DNA of 64,000 bases from Chloroflexota bacterium (lineage in GTDB: Bacteria > Chloroflexota > Anaerolineae > UBA4142). Below, piece by piece: positions 51,096 to 62,239 of the stretch. Within the stretch, counting starts at the first letter, position 1. Every line of letters begins with the position of its first letter. The notes under the pieces were generated by a model. That model saw nothing but the letters and a program-made list of their open reading frames with translations. It was not told the DNA's origin and searched no databases. Where the stretch lies: contig JACQYF010000122.1 of the NCBI GenBank assembly GCA_016208315.1, positions 21,673 through 85,672 of the forward strand, written 5' to 3'. Position numbers and translations under genes: made by a program.

Positions 51096-53713
51096 ATGTC
51101 CGAATCCAGCAAAGACGCGGAGATGCAGCAGCTCGAACAGCGTTTAGGCGAATTACAGGCGCTGATCCAGGTGATCGGCCGGATCAACCGGTCGCTCCAA
51201 GTTGACGACGTCCTGCAAGCCAGCCAGGATGGAATTCTGCGCGTGCTCGAAGGTAGGTTCGGCTGCTTTCTGCTAATTGATCTGCCGGCGCGCCAACTTG
51301 AATTGGCGCACGCCGAGACGCTCCCCCCCATTCTCGGCGAAAGTCTCCGACTCCTCGTTCGCGATTTTCAATTTCCGCCGCCCGACGTCGAGCCGGAAAA
51401 TCCAGTGAGCTTGATCGCCGCGCTGGGCGAACGCGTGCGCGAGGTCCTCCAAGCATACACTTCCGAATCGGCCGCGTTGATCCCGCTGACGTCGCGCCAG
51501 CGCCCAGTCGGCATCCTCGTCGTCGGAGTCGGCACGCCGCGCGTGCTCATGCCCCTGAGCATTGATCTGTTGATGTTCATCGGGGAGCAAGTGGGTATGG
51601 CGATTGAGAACGCGCGCCTGCACGCCTCACAGGAGCGCTCGATTGCCACGCTGGACCGCCGCAATCTCGAACTGCGAACCCTCAATGCCATCGGCAACAT
51701 CCTCAGTCATCCCCTTGAAATCGTCCGGGCCCTTTATCAAGTCTGTGAACAGATTACTCCGATCACCGGCATGGAGAGCGCCGCGATTTTGCTGGCCGAC
51801 GAAAACCAGGAAAGGTTGGTCCTGACGGCGTATCACAGCGTTGAGGCGGAACTGCTCTCGGAGGCGTATCAAGTTGGATTGGACGATCCGATGGCGCGCG
51901 CTATCGCCGTTGAGGGGCAGGTCTTCGCCGCCGACGATGTGATGATGGACCAAGTCCCGAGCTTTGCCGGTCCACGCCGCGCCGGATACCATGCCGGCAT
52001 CGGCGTCCCCATCAAGCTGCGCGGCAAGCCCATCGGCGCGATGTTCGTGGGCAGCAAAACGCTCATGCGCTATGAAAAAGCCGATGTGGACCTGATGGTC
52101 AACATCGGCGAGCGCATCGGCATGGCCCTGGAGAACCACAATCTCTATGCCGATTTGCGGCGGCGCGTGAGCGAGCTGGACGGTCTGGCGCAATTGAGCG
52201 CGGCGGGCACCTCCAGTCTGGACCCGCAGGCCATTTCCCAAATCGCCGTCGAATGGACCAAGAAACTATTAGAGAGCGACCTGTGCAGCATCCGCCTGCT
52301 GGATGACGGGCGCTTGCGGCTCGGCGCCGTGTTGGGGCAGAGCGAAGGTCTTCCGCCGCTCGAACACTTGAATCGAGGCGATGTGAGCGAATCCATTTTG
52401 AGCGCTCGCGCGCCCGTAATCGTGACCGATGTGGCCCAGGACTCCAGGATCGAACCCAACCTGCGCGACTATATGGTTGCGAATCGGGTGCATACCGTCC
52501 TGGCCGCGCCGCTCCCCACGCCGGCCGGCCGCATCGGTTTCATCACCGTGTCCCATTCGCATCCGCACGCGTGGCAACAGCACGAGATTGACCTGCTGCA
52601 AACGATCGCTAACCAGACTGCCAACGCGATTCACAACGCGCAGCTTTTCCAGACCGTGCTCGGCGAACAGCGCAAAGTGCAAGCCATTTTCGACAGCGGG
52701 ATCAGCGGCCTGTTCGCGACGGATGCGGACGGGCGCATCGTCATGTTCAATCGCGCGGCCGAACGCATCACCGGCTGGACCGCGTTCGAAATTCACGGCA
52801 AAAAATGGGCCGACGTTTTTGTGGACGCGACGGACCCTCAGCCCGTCAAGCCGCTCATCAACGAGGCCCTCTTGCGAAAGCAAACGATTTACGTGGCGGA
52901 CGGCCGCAAGCTTCAAACGCGCGATGGCCGCGTCATCCCGGTCGCCAAAGCCGTTGCGCCGCTGATGGACGAAAATGGAATCGTGACCGGCGCCGTGGGC
53001 GCATTTTGGGACCTGACACGCGAAAAGGCCGCGGAGCAAACTCGCGAGAATTTCTTGGAGATGGTCGCGCACCAAATGCGTAACCCGCTGACCGTTCTGG
53101 GCAGCGCGCTCGAGCTATTGGATGGCGCCAGACTCACCAAAAAGCGCCGCCAGGAGATGTACGAGTTGGTCAAGAGCCAAGCCGAACGGCTCAAAAAGTT
53201 CTCGCAGCAGTTCTTGGATCTGGAAAAGGCCCTCCACTCGGGCCGGCCAGTGGAGTGCAAATCCGTCTCAGTGACCGACCTGGTTCATAAGCTCGTCGGG
53301 GAATTTGCGGCCCTTCACCGCCACCATGACTTTAGCGTCGAATGTCCCCAACCCGCTCCCTTGGTCTACGCCGATCCGGATCGCGTGGATAACGTCTTGC
53401 GGAATCTGCTGGACAATGCGGTGACCTACTCGGACGCGGGGACGCATATCCTCATCTCAATCAGCGCACAAGAGAGCGACAACACGGTGGATATCGCCGT
53501 GCAGGACGAAGGCATAGGCATTCCGTTCGCGGAGCAGGGTCGTATCTTCGACGCGTTCTATCGCGCCACCTCGCCGGAAGGACGCCACACGTATGGACAC
53601 GGCTTTGGGCTATACGTGGCGCGCCAGATGGCGCGGCAGATGGGCGGCGACATTCAATTTACGAGTCGCGAGCATGAAGGCAGCACGTTCCATTTCATCC
53701 TGCGGAGGCCTGA

Positions 53714-53717
<4 letters not shown>
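51096..53717 (+). CDS. multi-GAF/PAS histidine kinase
   Basis: GAF modules, PAS (VQAIFDSGISGLFATDADGRIVMFNRAAERITGW), ENFLEMVAHQMRNPLTVL H-box. Confidence 0.92.
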
Positions 53718-54415
<698 letters not shown>

Positions 54416-54592
54416 GGCAATGAGCCAATTGACCAATTGACCAATGAGCCAAACTGCTCGCTCTTGCGCTTGATTTGGTTATTGGCAATAGGACGCAAGT
54501 TGCTCTTTGTTGACGGCGGCATCCCCATGCCGCCGTCAATGGTTTGATTTGGCTCATTGGCCCATTGGGCAATTGGCTCATTGATCAACCCC
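54416..54592. repeat. octamer-period inverted array with internal GC hairpin
   Basis: gaggcaat|gagccaat|tgaccaat|tgaccaat|gagccaaa ... ggctcatt|ggcccatt|gggcaatt|ggctcatt; TTGACGGCGGCAT-cccc-ATGCCGCCGTCAA inside. Confidence 0.85.
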
Positions 54593-55837
54593 CGGCATCG
54601 GGTATTTGCTCGCAAAGGCGCCGACCGCTTCACGCACGCGCGCATGGAGCGCGGTATCGTCCAGGCGCGAGACCACGTCCGCGATCCAATCCCCGACCTG
54701 GCGCATGTCGTTCTCTTTCATGCCGCGCGTCGTGAGCGCGGGCGTCCCGAGGCGAATGCCGCTCGTCACCGTCGCCGGGAGCGGGTCGAACGGGATGAGG
54801 TTCTTGTTGCAGGTGATGCCCACAGTCTGCAAGGTGTTGGCCGCGTCTTTGCCCGTGACCTTTTTCGGCGTCAAGTCAACGAGGAGCAAATGGTTGTCGG
54901 TCCCGCCCGACACCAGGCGCACGCCGCGCGCTTCCAGTTGCCGACCCAGCGCTTTGGCGTTTGCGACGATTTGCTTTTGATAATCCACGAACGAGGGCTG
55001 TAGCGCTTCGTACAGCGCAACCGCTTTGCCGGCGATCACGTGCTCGAGGGGGCCCCCTTGCGTGCCGGGAAAGATCGCCTTGTCCACGGCTTTGGCGTAT
55101 TCCAAAGTCGAGAGAATCATCCCGCCGCGTGGACCGCGCAGCGTCTTGTGTGTGGTCGTGGTGACCACCTCAGCGACCGGAACCGGACTGGGGTGCTGAT
55201 TCGTCGCGACGAGTCCGGCGATATGGGCGATGTCTACCATGAGCTTGGCTCCCACGGTTTTGGCGATCGCGCTCAATTGGTCGAAATCAATGATGCGCGG
55301 ATACGCGGTCGCGCCGGCGACGATGAGTTTGGGATGGTGCTCCTCGGCGAGCTGGGCAATCTCTTCATAGTCGAGGGTTTCGGTTTCCTTGTTGACGCCG
55401 TAGCCGACAAAGTGATACAACTGGCCCGAGAGGTTCACGGGCGCGCCGTGCGTGAGATGTCCGCCTTGCGCGAGACTCATCGCCAGGATCGTATCGCCCG
55501 GCTGGACCAGCGCGACGTACGCGCCGAGGTTGGCCTGCGAGCCGGAATGGGGCTGGACGTTGGCGTGCTGCGCGCCAAAGAGTTGCTTGGCGCGCGCGAT
55601 CGCCAAAGATTCCGCTTGATCCACGAATTCGCAGCCGTTGTAATACCGTTTGGCCGGGTATCCTTCGGCGTATTTGTTCGTCAGGACCGAGCCGACTGCT
55701 TGCAGCACTGCGCTGCTGGCGTAATTTTCCGAGGCGATCAGTTCGAGGCCTTCCTTCTGCCGTCGTCGTTCGCGTTCGACAATCGCCGCGATTTCCGGGT
55801 CCACTTGGGCGAGTGGGGAGAGATTCGTCGTTTCCAT
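54578..55837 (-). CDS. glyA: serine hydroxymethyltransferase
   Basis: [56 protein letters not shown]. Confidence 0.97.
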   Translation of the reverse strand: METTNLSPLAQVDPEIAAIVERERRRQKEGLELIASENYASSAVLQAVGSVLTNKYAEGYPAKRYYNGCEFVDQAESLAIARAKQLFGAQHANVQPHSGSQANLGAYVALVQPGDTILAMSLAQGGHLTHGAPVNLSGQLYHFVGYGVNKETETLDYEEIAQLAEEHHPKLIVAGATAYPRIIDFDQLSAIAKTVGAKLMVDIAHIAGLVATNQHPSPVPVAEVVTTTTHKTLRGPRGGMILSTLEYAKAVDKAIFPGTQGGPLEHVIAGKAVALYEALQPSFVDYQKQIVANAKALGRQLEARGVRLVSGGTDNHLLLVDLTPKKVTGKDAANTLQTVGITCNKNLIPFDPLPATVTSGIRLGTPALTTRGMKENDMRQVGDWIADVVSRLDDTALHARVREAVGAFASKYPMPGVDQ

Positions 55838-55963
55838 TGGGATTGCTCCTTTGCGAATTGGGCGCGTGAAAAATGCCGAAACGAGTATAGCACACGGGCA
55901 AGGATAGTTCAAGTTACGTTTGACTAATTCGCGCCTCTTTGCTATACTATGTGGCGTCGGTGA

Positions 55964-56047
55964 GGAGGAGTGCCGGAGTGGACGAACGGCGCCGCCTTGA
56001 AAGCGGATGGGCGATGAGCCACGGAGGTTCGAATCCTTCCTCCTCCG
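55964..56047 (+). tRNA. tRNA-Ser (TGA)
   Basis: GGAGGAG/CTCCTCC acceptor, long variable arm, loop CTTGAAA, GTTCGAATC T-loop. Confidence 0.9.
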
Positions 56048-56049
56048 CT

Positions 56050-56137
56050 GGGGCTGGAAGTTAGAAATTGGAAGTTAGAAGTTAGAATGCCGAGTCCACG
56101 AGGTTTTCCAACCTCCAATTTCCAACGTCCAATTTCC
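56050..56137. repeat. heptamer-period inverted array (ggaagtt units) between tRNAs
   Basis: ggaagtt|agaaatt|ggaagtt|agaagtt ... ccaacct|ccaattt|ccaacgt|ccaattt. Confidence 0.85.
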
Positions 56138-56143
56138 GAGTTT

Positions 56144-56238
56144 GGAGGGGTCGCATAGCCCGGTCTAGTGCGGTCGCCTGCTAAGTGACTGTAGGGGCTT
56201 TAAAACCTCTACCGCGGGTTCAAATCCCGCCCCCTCCG
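56144..56238 (+). tRNA. tRNA-Ser (GCT)
   Basis: GGAGGGG/CCCCTCC acceptor, loop CTGCTAA, long variable arm. Confidence 0.88.
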
Positions 56239-56239
56239 C

Positions 56240-56337
56240 CTTTCCAATTTCAGATTGCAGATTGCAGATTTTCGATTTAGGACTGCGTGAAATCTGAAAT
56301 CCTAAATCTGAAATCCTAAATCTGAAGTCTGAAATTG
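56240..56337. repeat. heptamer-period inverted array (gaaatcc/taaatct units) between tRNAs
   Basis: tttcaga|ttgcaga|ttgcaga ... gaaatct|gaaatcc|taaatct|gaaatcc|taaatct|gaagtct. Confidence 0.9.
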
Positions 56338-56341
56338 AAAA

Positions 56342-56415
56342 CTCCCCGTAGCGCAATTGGATAGCGCGCAGCCCTGCGGAGGCTGAGGTTGCGAGTTCGA
56401 GCCTCGCCGGGGAGG
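56342..56415 (+). tRNA. tRNA-Arg (GCG)
   Basis: CTCCCCG/CGGGGAG acceptor, stem CAGCC/GGCTG, loop CTGCGGA, T-arm GCGAG TTCGAGC CTCGC. Confidence 0.8.
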
Positions 56416-56478
56416 CACCGAATAGCGCCGAGTCGCTTTGCGACTCGGCGTTTTCGCGAGTGAGGTTTGGAGTTGGCG

Positions 56479-56919
56479 ATGACGAGATTCTTTCAAGATG
56501 TGCGCCGTTTGCAAATTCTGAGCGCCGTGCTCGCCGCGATCGGAGTCGTTGATTCGGCGTATTTGTGGTACACCAAACTCACTCTCTCTTCCATCATGTG
56601 CGGCATCGGCGAATGCGACGTGGTCAACGCCAGCCCGTATTCGTCCATCGCCGGCATTCCGGTCGCGGCGCTGGGCTTACTGGGATACGCCGCACTTTTG
56701 GCGCTCGCGCTGTGGCCGCTTGCCGCGCCGGAGACCGCGCCGTATTGGCTGCTCGATCTGCGACTATTCATCGCGGGATTGGGATGGCTCTTTGCCGCGT
56801 ATCTCACCGCGCTGGAATTGTTCGTCATCCACGCGATCTGAATTTGGTGCGTGCTGCAGGCTGCGGCCATCACCGGGATTGTGCTGGGGTTGATTGTGGA
56901 ACGACGGGTAAACGGATAA
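56479..56919 (+). CDS. VKOR-family protein with in-frame TGA (56839-56841) at first Cys of CxxC; candidate selenoprotein
   Basis: ...ASPYSSIAGIPVAALGLLGY...ALELFVIHAI-[TGA]-IWCVLQAAAITGIVLGLIVERRVNG-TAA. Confidence 0.7.
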
Positions 56920-56945
56920 GGGCGGGGTGACCCCGCCCCTACATA

Positions 56946-58820
56946 TCATGCCCGCTCCAGCGCCCGCGCCGTGGCCTTGTCCCGCGCGGCTCTTTCCTTG
57001 TGGCGATCCTCCGTGCCGATAATCTTTTTGCGAATTCGAAAACTCTTGGGCGTCACTTCCAGCAACTCGTCTTCCGAAATGTATTCGAGGGCCTCGTCGA
57101 GACTCATCAGTCGCGGCGGCGTGAGCCGCACCATGATGTCTTCGTTCGAGCTGCGGACGTTCGTCAGGTGCTTTTTCTTGCACACGTTCACCGCAATGTC
57201 GCCCTCGCGCGCCTGCTCGCCGATCACCATCCCCTCGTACACTTCAACGCCCGGCCCGATAAACAACATACCGCGACCTTCCGCGTTGTGCAGCGCGTAA
57301 CTCGTCGTGAATCCCGTCTCCCAAGCGACCAGTGACCCATGCTCGCGTGTCGCGATTTCGCCCGCGAGCGGCAGGTAGCCGTGAAAAAGCGCGTGCATGA
57401 CGCCAGTGCCGCGGGTCGCGGTGAGGAACTTGCTGCGGAATCCGAGGAGCCCGCGCGTCGGAACGAGATAGCGCAGATGCACGCTGCCGTCGTCGGCAGT
57501 GTGCATCTCCTTCAGCGTGCCGCGCCGCATGCCGAGACCTTCCATCACCACGCCCAGGAAATCGCCCCCCACTTCGATATAAACCTCTTCGACCGGTTCG
57601 AGCGTCTGCCCATTCTTTTCCTTGAAAATCACTTCCGGCTTGGACACCTGGAACTCGTACCCCTCGCGCCGCATCGTCTCGACCAAGATGGCGAGGTGCA
57701 GTTCGCCGCGTCCGGAAACGATGAACGTATCCGGCGTTTCCGTTTCGTCCACGCGCAGACTGACGTTCGATTCCAATTCCTTGAACAGCCGCTCGCGCAA
57801 CTTGCGCGACGTGCTCCACGTCCCCTCGCGGCCCGTGAACGGCGACGTGTTCACGCCGAACGCCATCCGCACGGTTGGCGCTTCGACGCTAATCGGCGGC
57901 AGCGGCTTGGGATCGCTCGCGTCCGCCACCGTCTCGCCGATGTAGACTTCGGGCAAGCCGGTGAGCGCGACGATTTCGCCCGCGGCGACCTCGCTCACCG
58001 GAATGCGTTCCAAACCCTGATGCACGAATAATTCCGCGATCTTGCCCGGCGTCATCGTGCCATCGTGCGCGATCCGCATCACTTGCTGCGCGGGCCGCAG
58101 CGTCCCCGCGAACAGCCGCCCAATCGCGATGCGGCCTTTGTAATCGTCGTAGGCAAGCGTGGTAACTAGTAATTGCGATGGCCTGTCCGGCTCGACCTGT
58201 GGCGCGGGCAGATAATTCACAATCGTATCAAACAACGGCTGCAAATCACCCCCACCCCCATCCCCTCCCCCGCTTGCAGGGGAGGGGGGCGTAATCGTCG
58301 CGGTGCCGCGGATCGCGTCGGTATAGACAATCGGAAATTCCGCTTGCGCGTCCGTCGCGCCGAGGTCAATGAAGAGGTCGAAGGTCGCGTTCGCCACGTG
58401 GTTCAGACGCGCGTTGGGGCGGTCCACCTTGTTGATGACGACGATGGCCTTGTGCCCCAATTCGAGCGCCTTGCGGAGCACGAACCGCGTCTGCGGCATC
58501 GGCCCATCCACCGCGTCCACGAGCAGCAGCACGCCGTCTACCATATTGAGCACGCGCTCGACCTCGCCGCCAAAATCGGCATGGCCGGGCGTATCCACGA
58601 TGTTGATTTTGGTGCCGCGGTAGGTGATCGCGGTATTCTTGGCGAGGATGGTGATACCGCGCTCGCGCTCCAAATCGTTGGAATCCATCACGCGCTCGAC
58701 GACGGTCTGGTTCTCGCGAAAGATATGCGATTGCCTGAGCATCCCGTCAACCAGCGTCGTCTTGCCGTGGTCAACGTGAGCGATAATGGCGATGTTGCGA
58801 AGGTCGTTACGTACTGGCAT
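56946..58820 (-). CDS. typA: translational GTPase TypA/BipA
   Basis: [35 protein letters not shown]-like; C-terminal TypA domain; short [14 protein letters not shown] insert. Confidence 0.96.
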   Translation of the reverse strand: MPVRNDLRNIAIIAHVDHGKTTLVDGMLRQSHIFRENQTVVERVMDSNDLERERGITILAKNTAITYRGTKINIVDTPGHADFGGEVERVLNMVDGVLLLVDAVDGPMPQTRFVLRKALELGHKAIVVINKVDRPNARLNHVANATFDLFIDLGATDAQAEFPIVYTDAIRGTATITPPSPASGGGDGGGGDLQPLFDTIVNYLPAPQVEPDRPSQLLVTTLAYDDYKGRIAIGRLFAGTLRPAQQVMRIAHDGTMTPGKIAELFVHQGLERIPVSEVAAGEIVALTGLPEVYIGETVADASDPKPLPPISVEAPTVRMAFGVNTSPFTGREGTWSTSRKLRERLFKELESNVSLRVDETETPDTFIVSGRGELHLAILVETMRREGYEFQVSKPEVIFKEKNGQTLEPVEEVYIEVGGDFLGVVMEGLGMRRGTLKEMHTADDGSVHLRYLVPTRGLLGFRSKFLTATRGTGVMHALFHGYLPLAGEIATREHGSLVAWETGFTTSYALHNAEGRGMLFIGPGVEVYEGMVIGEQAREGDIAVNVCKKKHLTNVRSSNEDIMVRLTPPRLMSLDEALEYISEDELLEVTPKSFRIRKKIIGTEDRHKERAARDKATARALERA

Positions 58821-58838
58821 GGGAACTCCAAATGAAAA

Positions 58839-58914
58839 AGTAGACAGGGAAACAGGTATATAGGTAAACAGGGTATCCATGTCTACCTGTGTACTTGTTT
58901 CCCTGTCTACCTGC
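58839..58914. repeat. octamer-period inverted array (aggtanac family)
   Basis: gtagacagggaaacaggtatataggtaaacag ... gtctacctgtgtacttgtttccctgtctacctg. Confidence 0.85.
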
Positions 58915-59085
58915 GCCAACAAAAACCTCGGCGCCGGATGGAGCCGAGGAGATGCATTGCTCGGTCAGAATTGGTTGTATTATACGCGGATTGGGGCGGA
59001 TTGGCAAATTGGGTTTGGCTTTTGCCGCGGTGTTCGTTTCAGAGTATAATGGCAGCACTCGGTTTGAGCCTCAAAAAGGATACCT

Positions 59086-59349
59086 GTGGAGAATGCGGTA
59101 ACTTTCAAGAACGGCGTCCCTATCCGTCTAACCGATGAGCGATGGGCACACATCACGGAAGAACATGCCGAATTGGCAGGGTGGCGCTTTGAAGTGGTGG
59201 AAAATATCGCTGAACCAACGCGTATTCTCGCGGGAGGCGCAGGAGAACTGTTGGCAACCCGCGAAATCGAAGCAGGCAAATGGCTTGTAGTCGTGTATCG
59301 TGAATTGGAAAAGGACGGATTCGTGATTACCGCATTTCTCACTCGTTGA
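59086..59349 (+). CDS. small PBECR/DUF4258-like putative RNase toxin (GTG start)
   Basis: LTDERWAHITEEHAELAGWRFEVVENIAEPTRILAG...KWLVVVYRELEKDGFVITAFLT. Confidence 0.55.
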   Translation: MENAVTFKNGVPIRLTDERWAHITEEHAELAGWRFEVVENIAEPTRILAGGAGELLATREIEAGKWLVVVYRELEKDGFVITAFLTR

Positions 59350-59377
59350 ATTCGTTCTTGAAAAAGAGGAGACAGCT

Positions 59378-59605
59378 ATGGCCGTAACTGATATTCGTGA
59401 ATACCTGAAACTTGTGCCAGCCGTCAAGAAGTCGCCGCAACACTTGCTTTGGATGTCCTATGACTCCGAGGCGGATACGCTCTACGTCAATTTCAAAAAG
59501 CCAAGTTACGCGACCGATAGCGAACTGACCGACAATGATGTTATCATTCGCTACGAGGACAAACAAGTCGTTGGCTTGACAATCCTGCACGCTAGTAAGC
59601 GATAG
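59378..59605 (+). CDS. DUF2283-like putative antitoxin
   Basis: MSYDSEADTLYVNFKKPSYATDSELTDNDVIIRYEDKQVVGLTILHAS. Confidence 0.75.
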   Translation: MAVTDIREYLKLVPAVKKSPQHLLWMSYDSEADTLYVNFKKPSYATDSELTDNDVIIRYEDKQVVGLTILHASKR

Positions 59606-59642
59606 CGCCTTGACCAGTTACAAAGAACTCTGGTACGTTCCC

Positions 59643-59843
59643 ATGAAAAAGACGTTTAACGCCGTGGCGATGAAACGCCGCGCTTCTGAAGAAATCTATA
59701 AACAGATTGCAGGGATGACCGTGGAGCAGCACCTGGCTTTTTGGCAAGAGCACACGCGAGCGTTGCAGAAAAGTCAAGCCGCGCGAGCCAAACGCCGCGC
59801 GTCTCGTTCGTCAAGACCAGCTATGACATCGGTATCCCGCTAG
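59643..59843 (+). CDS. small hypothetical protein
   Basis: MKKTFNAVAMKRRASEEIYKQIAGMTVEQHLAFWQEHTRALQKSQAARAKRR. Confidence 0.45.
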   Translation: MKKTFNAVAMKRRASEEIYKQIAGMTVEQHLAFWQEHTRALQKSQAARAKRRASRSSRPAMTSVSR

Positions 59844-59882
59844 TTAAAGGTGTTGCCGCGCTCTTGATTCCGAAGGAGGGGC

Positions 59883-62234
59883 TTGATGACCGAAGCCGAC
59901 ACCTGTCGCACCTATGTCGTTCCCAAACTCCACGCGGCGGGATGGAGCGATGAACAAATCCGCGAGCAAGTGACGTTCACCGATGGACGGATCATCCCTA
60001 TTGGCGCAACACACGCGCGCCGGCCGGGCAAGCGCGCCGACTACATCTTGCGCTATCGCGCCGATTTCCCGATTGCCGTGGTCGAAGCGAAAGCCGAATA
60101 CAGAAATCCGGGCGATGGGTTGCAGCAAGCGATGGACTATGCCGAGATTCTCGGTTATCGCTTTGCTTATTCGACGAACGGCAGGGGCATCGTCGAGCAC
60201 GATTATTCGACGGGATTGGAACGCAAATTAGAGGAATTCCCTTCGCCCGATGAACTGTGGGGGCGATATCGTGGCGATGTCCAGCTTTACAAAGACAAAG
60301 ACGCCGACGACTTGTTGTATCCCTTTCATCGCGAAGTTGGCAAGCAGCCCCGCTATTATCAAGAAATCGCCATCAATCGCGCGGTCCAAGCCGTCGTCAA
60401 AGAGCAAAAACGGATCCTCATCACGATGGCGACGGGAACGGGCAAGACCTTTGTCGCGTTTCAAATCGTATGGAAACTCTGGAAGTCACGGCGCAAGAAG
60501 AAAATACTCTTCCTCGCCGACCGAAATATCCTCGTGGACTATGCCGAGGCACACGACTTTTCGCCGTTAGGCGACGCGGCGACCAAAATCCAAACCCGCG
60601 CGCACAAAAGCCGCGAGATTTTCTTTGCCATTTATCAGGCCATTGCCGACCGCGATAACGCGCCCGGGCTTTACCGCGAATATCCACGCGATTTCTTCGA
60701 CCTGATCATCGTGGACGAATGTCATCGCGGCAGCGCCAAAGACGAGAGCAACTGGCGGCAAATCCTCGAATACTTCGAGCCGGCCACCCAGATTGGGATG
60801 ACCGCGACCCCCAAGCGCGACGCCAACGTGGATACCTACAACTATTTTGGCGATCCGGTCTACACCTACAGCTTGAAAACGGGAATTGACGACGGCTTTC
60901 TCGCGCCGTACCGCGTGCAGCGCGTCGTGCCGAACGTGGACGCGCTGGGTTGGCGACCCGCGTCCGGGGAGCGCGACCGCTTTGGCCGCGAAATTCCCGA
61001 CGGCTTGTACGGCACGAAAGACTATGAGCGGGTGATTTCGATTCTGGCGCGCACGCAAGCCGTCGCCAAGCACCTTACGCAATATCTCCGCGCCACCGGC
61101 CGGATGGCAAAGACGATCGTTTTCTGCGTGGACCAAGAACATGCCGAAGACATGCGCCTCGCGCTGGCGCAAGAAAATGCCGATCTCGTCAAGAAATATC
61201 CCCACTATGTCGCGCGCGTCGTCTCGGACGAAAAGAGAATCGGGCGCGGCTACCTGGATGATTTTCAAGACCCCGAGAAAGCCACCCCCGTGATCGTGAC
61301 CACTTCACAGATGCTGACGACGGGCGTGGACGTGCCCACGTGCAAGAACGTGGTCTTGTTCAAACCCATCGGTTCGATTGTTGAGTTCAAGCAAATTATC
61401 GGCCGCGGCACTCGCGTGCGCGCGGATTTCGACAAGTTATGGTTCACGATCATTGATTACACGGGCGCAACCGCCTTGTTCACCGATCCGTTGTTCGACG
61501 GCGACCCCGAAACGCCGCCGCGGGTTGAGACGATTGACGCGCAGGGTAACGTGATCGCGAGTGAGGAAGTGGATGTTGAACCGAGCGCATCGATTGAAGT
61601 AAACGAATCCAACATCCCAGCGCCACCGGAATTGCCTATTGACGCAGGACGCGAACCGGCGCACAAGTACTATGTAGATGACGTGCCGGTGTGGATTACG
61701 GCCGAGCAAGCGTTCGAATTGGCCCCGGATGGACACGTTCTCAGAACGGTTGAGTTTACGCGCTATGCGCGTGAGCAAATTCGTCGCATCGCGCCAAATA
61801 CCGAACATCTGCACGTCGTCTGGGGCCAGGCGCAGCGGCGTGACGAAATCATTCACGAACTGCGAATGCGCGGCGTAGATTTGGACCACCTTGCCAAAAC
61901 GGCAAACCAGCCGGATGCCGACCCGCTCGATTTGCTTTTGTACGTGGCCTACAATGCGCCGTGTCTTTCACGCCGCGAGCGCGCCCAGCAGTTGAAATCC
62001 AAGCGGGCCACATTTTTCAACACGTACACGCCTGCCGCGCGCGAGGTGCTGGAAGTCATCTTGGACAAATACGCCGATTACGGTTTCAGAAATCTGCAGG
62101 ACTGGAGTGAATTGCTCAAGGTCGAGCCGCTCAACGCGAAAGGCACGCCGCTTGAAATCGCCGCGCTCTTTGGCGGCGCGGTGGAAATGAAGTGCGCGGT
62201 TGAACAGATGCAAGCGTTGTTGTATTCGGATTAG
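59883..62234 (+). CDS. hsdR: type I restriction endonuclease subunit R (EcoEI-like)
   Basis: ITMATGTGKTFVAFQIVWKL, IVDECHRGS, MTATPKRDANVDTYNYFG. Confidence 0.95.
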   Translation: MMTEADTCRTYVVPKLHAAGWSDEQIREQVTFTDGRIIPIGATHARRPGKRADYILRYRADFPIAVVEAKAEYRNPGDGLQQAMDYAEILGYRFAYSTNGRGIVEHDYSTGLERKLEEFPSPDELWGRYRGDVQLYKDKDADDLLYPFHREVGKQPRYYQEIAINRAVQAVVKEQKRILITMATGTGKTFVAFQIVWKLWKSRRKKKILFLADRNILVDYAEAHDFSPLGDAATKIQTRAHKSREIFFAIYQAIADRDNAPGLYREYPRDFFDLIIVDECHRGSAKDESNWRQILEYFEPATQIGMTATPKRDANVDTYNYFGDPVYTYSLKTGIDDGFLAPYRVQRVVPNVDALGWRPASGERDRFGREIPDGLYGTKDYERVISILARTQAVAKHLTQYLRATGRMAKTIVFCVDQEHAEDMRLALAQENADLVKKYPHYVARVVSDEKRIGRGYLDDFQDPEKATPVIVTTSQMLTTGVDVPTCKNVVLFKPIGSIVEFKQIIGRGTRVRADFDKLWFTIIDYTGATALFTDPLFDGDPETPPRVETIDAQGNVIASEEVDVEPSASIEVNESNIPAPPELPIDAGREPAHKYYVDDVPVWITAEQAFELAPDGHVLRTVEFTRYAREQIRRIAPNTEHLHVVWGQAQRRDEIIHELRMRGVDLDHLAKTANQPDADPLDLLLYVAYNAPCLSRRERAQQLKSKRATFFNTYTPAAREVLEVILDKYADYGFRNLQDWSELLKVEPLNAKGTPLEIAALFGGAVEMKCAVEQMQALLYSD

Positions 62235-62239
62235 AAACC

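Noticed and set aside
56839-56841. Genome-wide reassignment of TGA (code 4 or 25)
   Set aside because: Many confident genes here end in TGA (for example 8409, 20668, 53717, 54415), so TGA is a normal stop.
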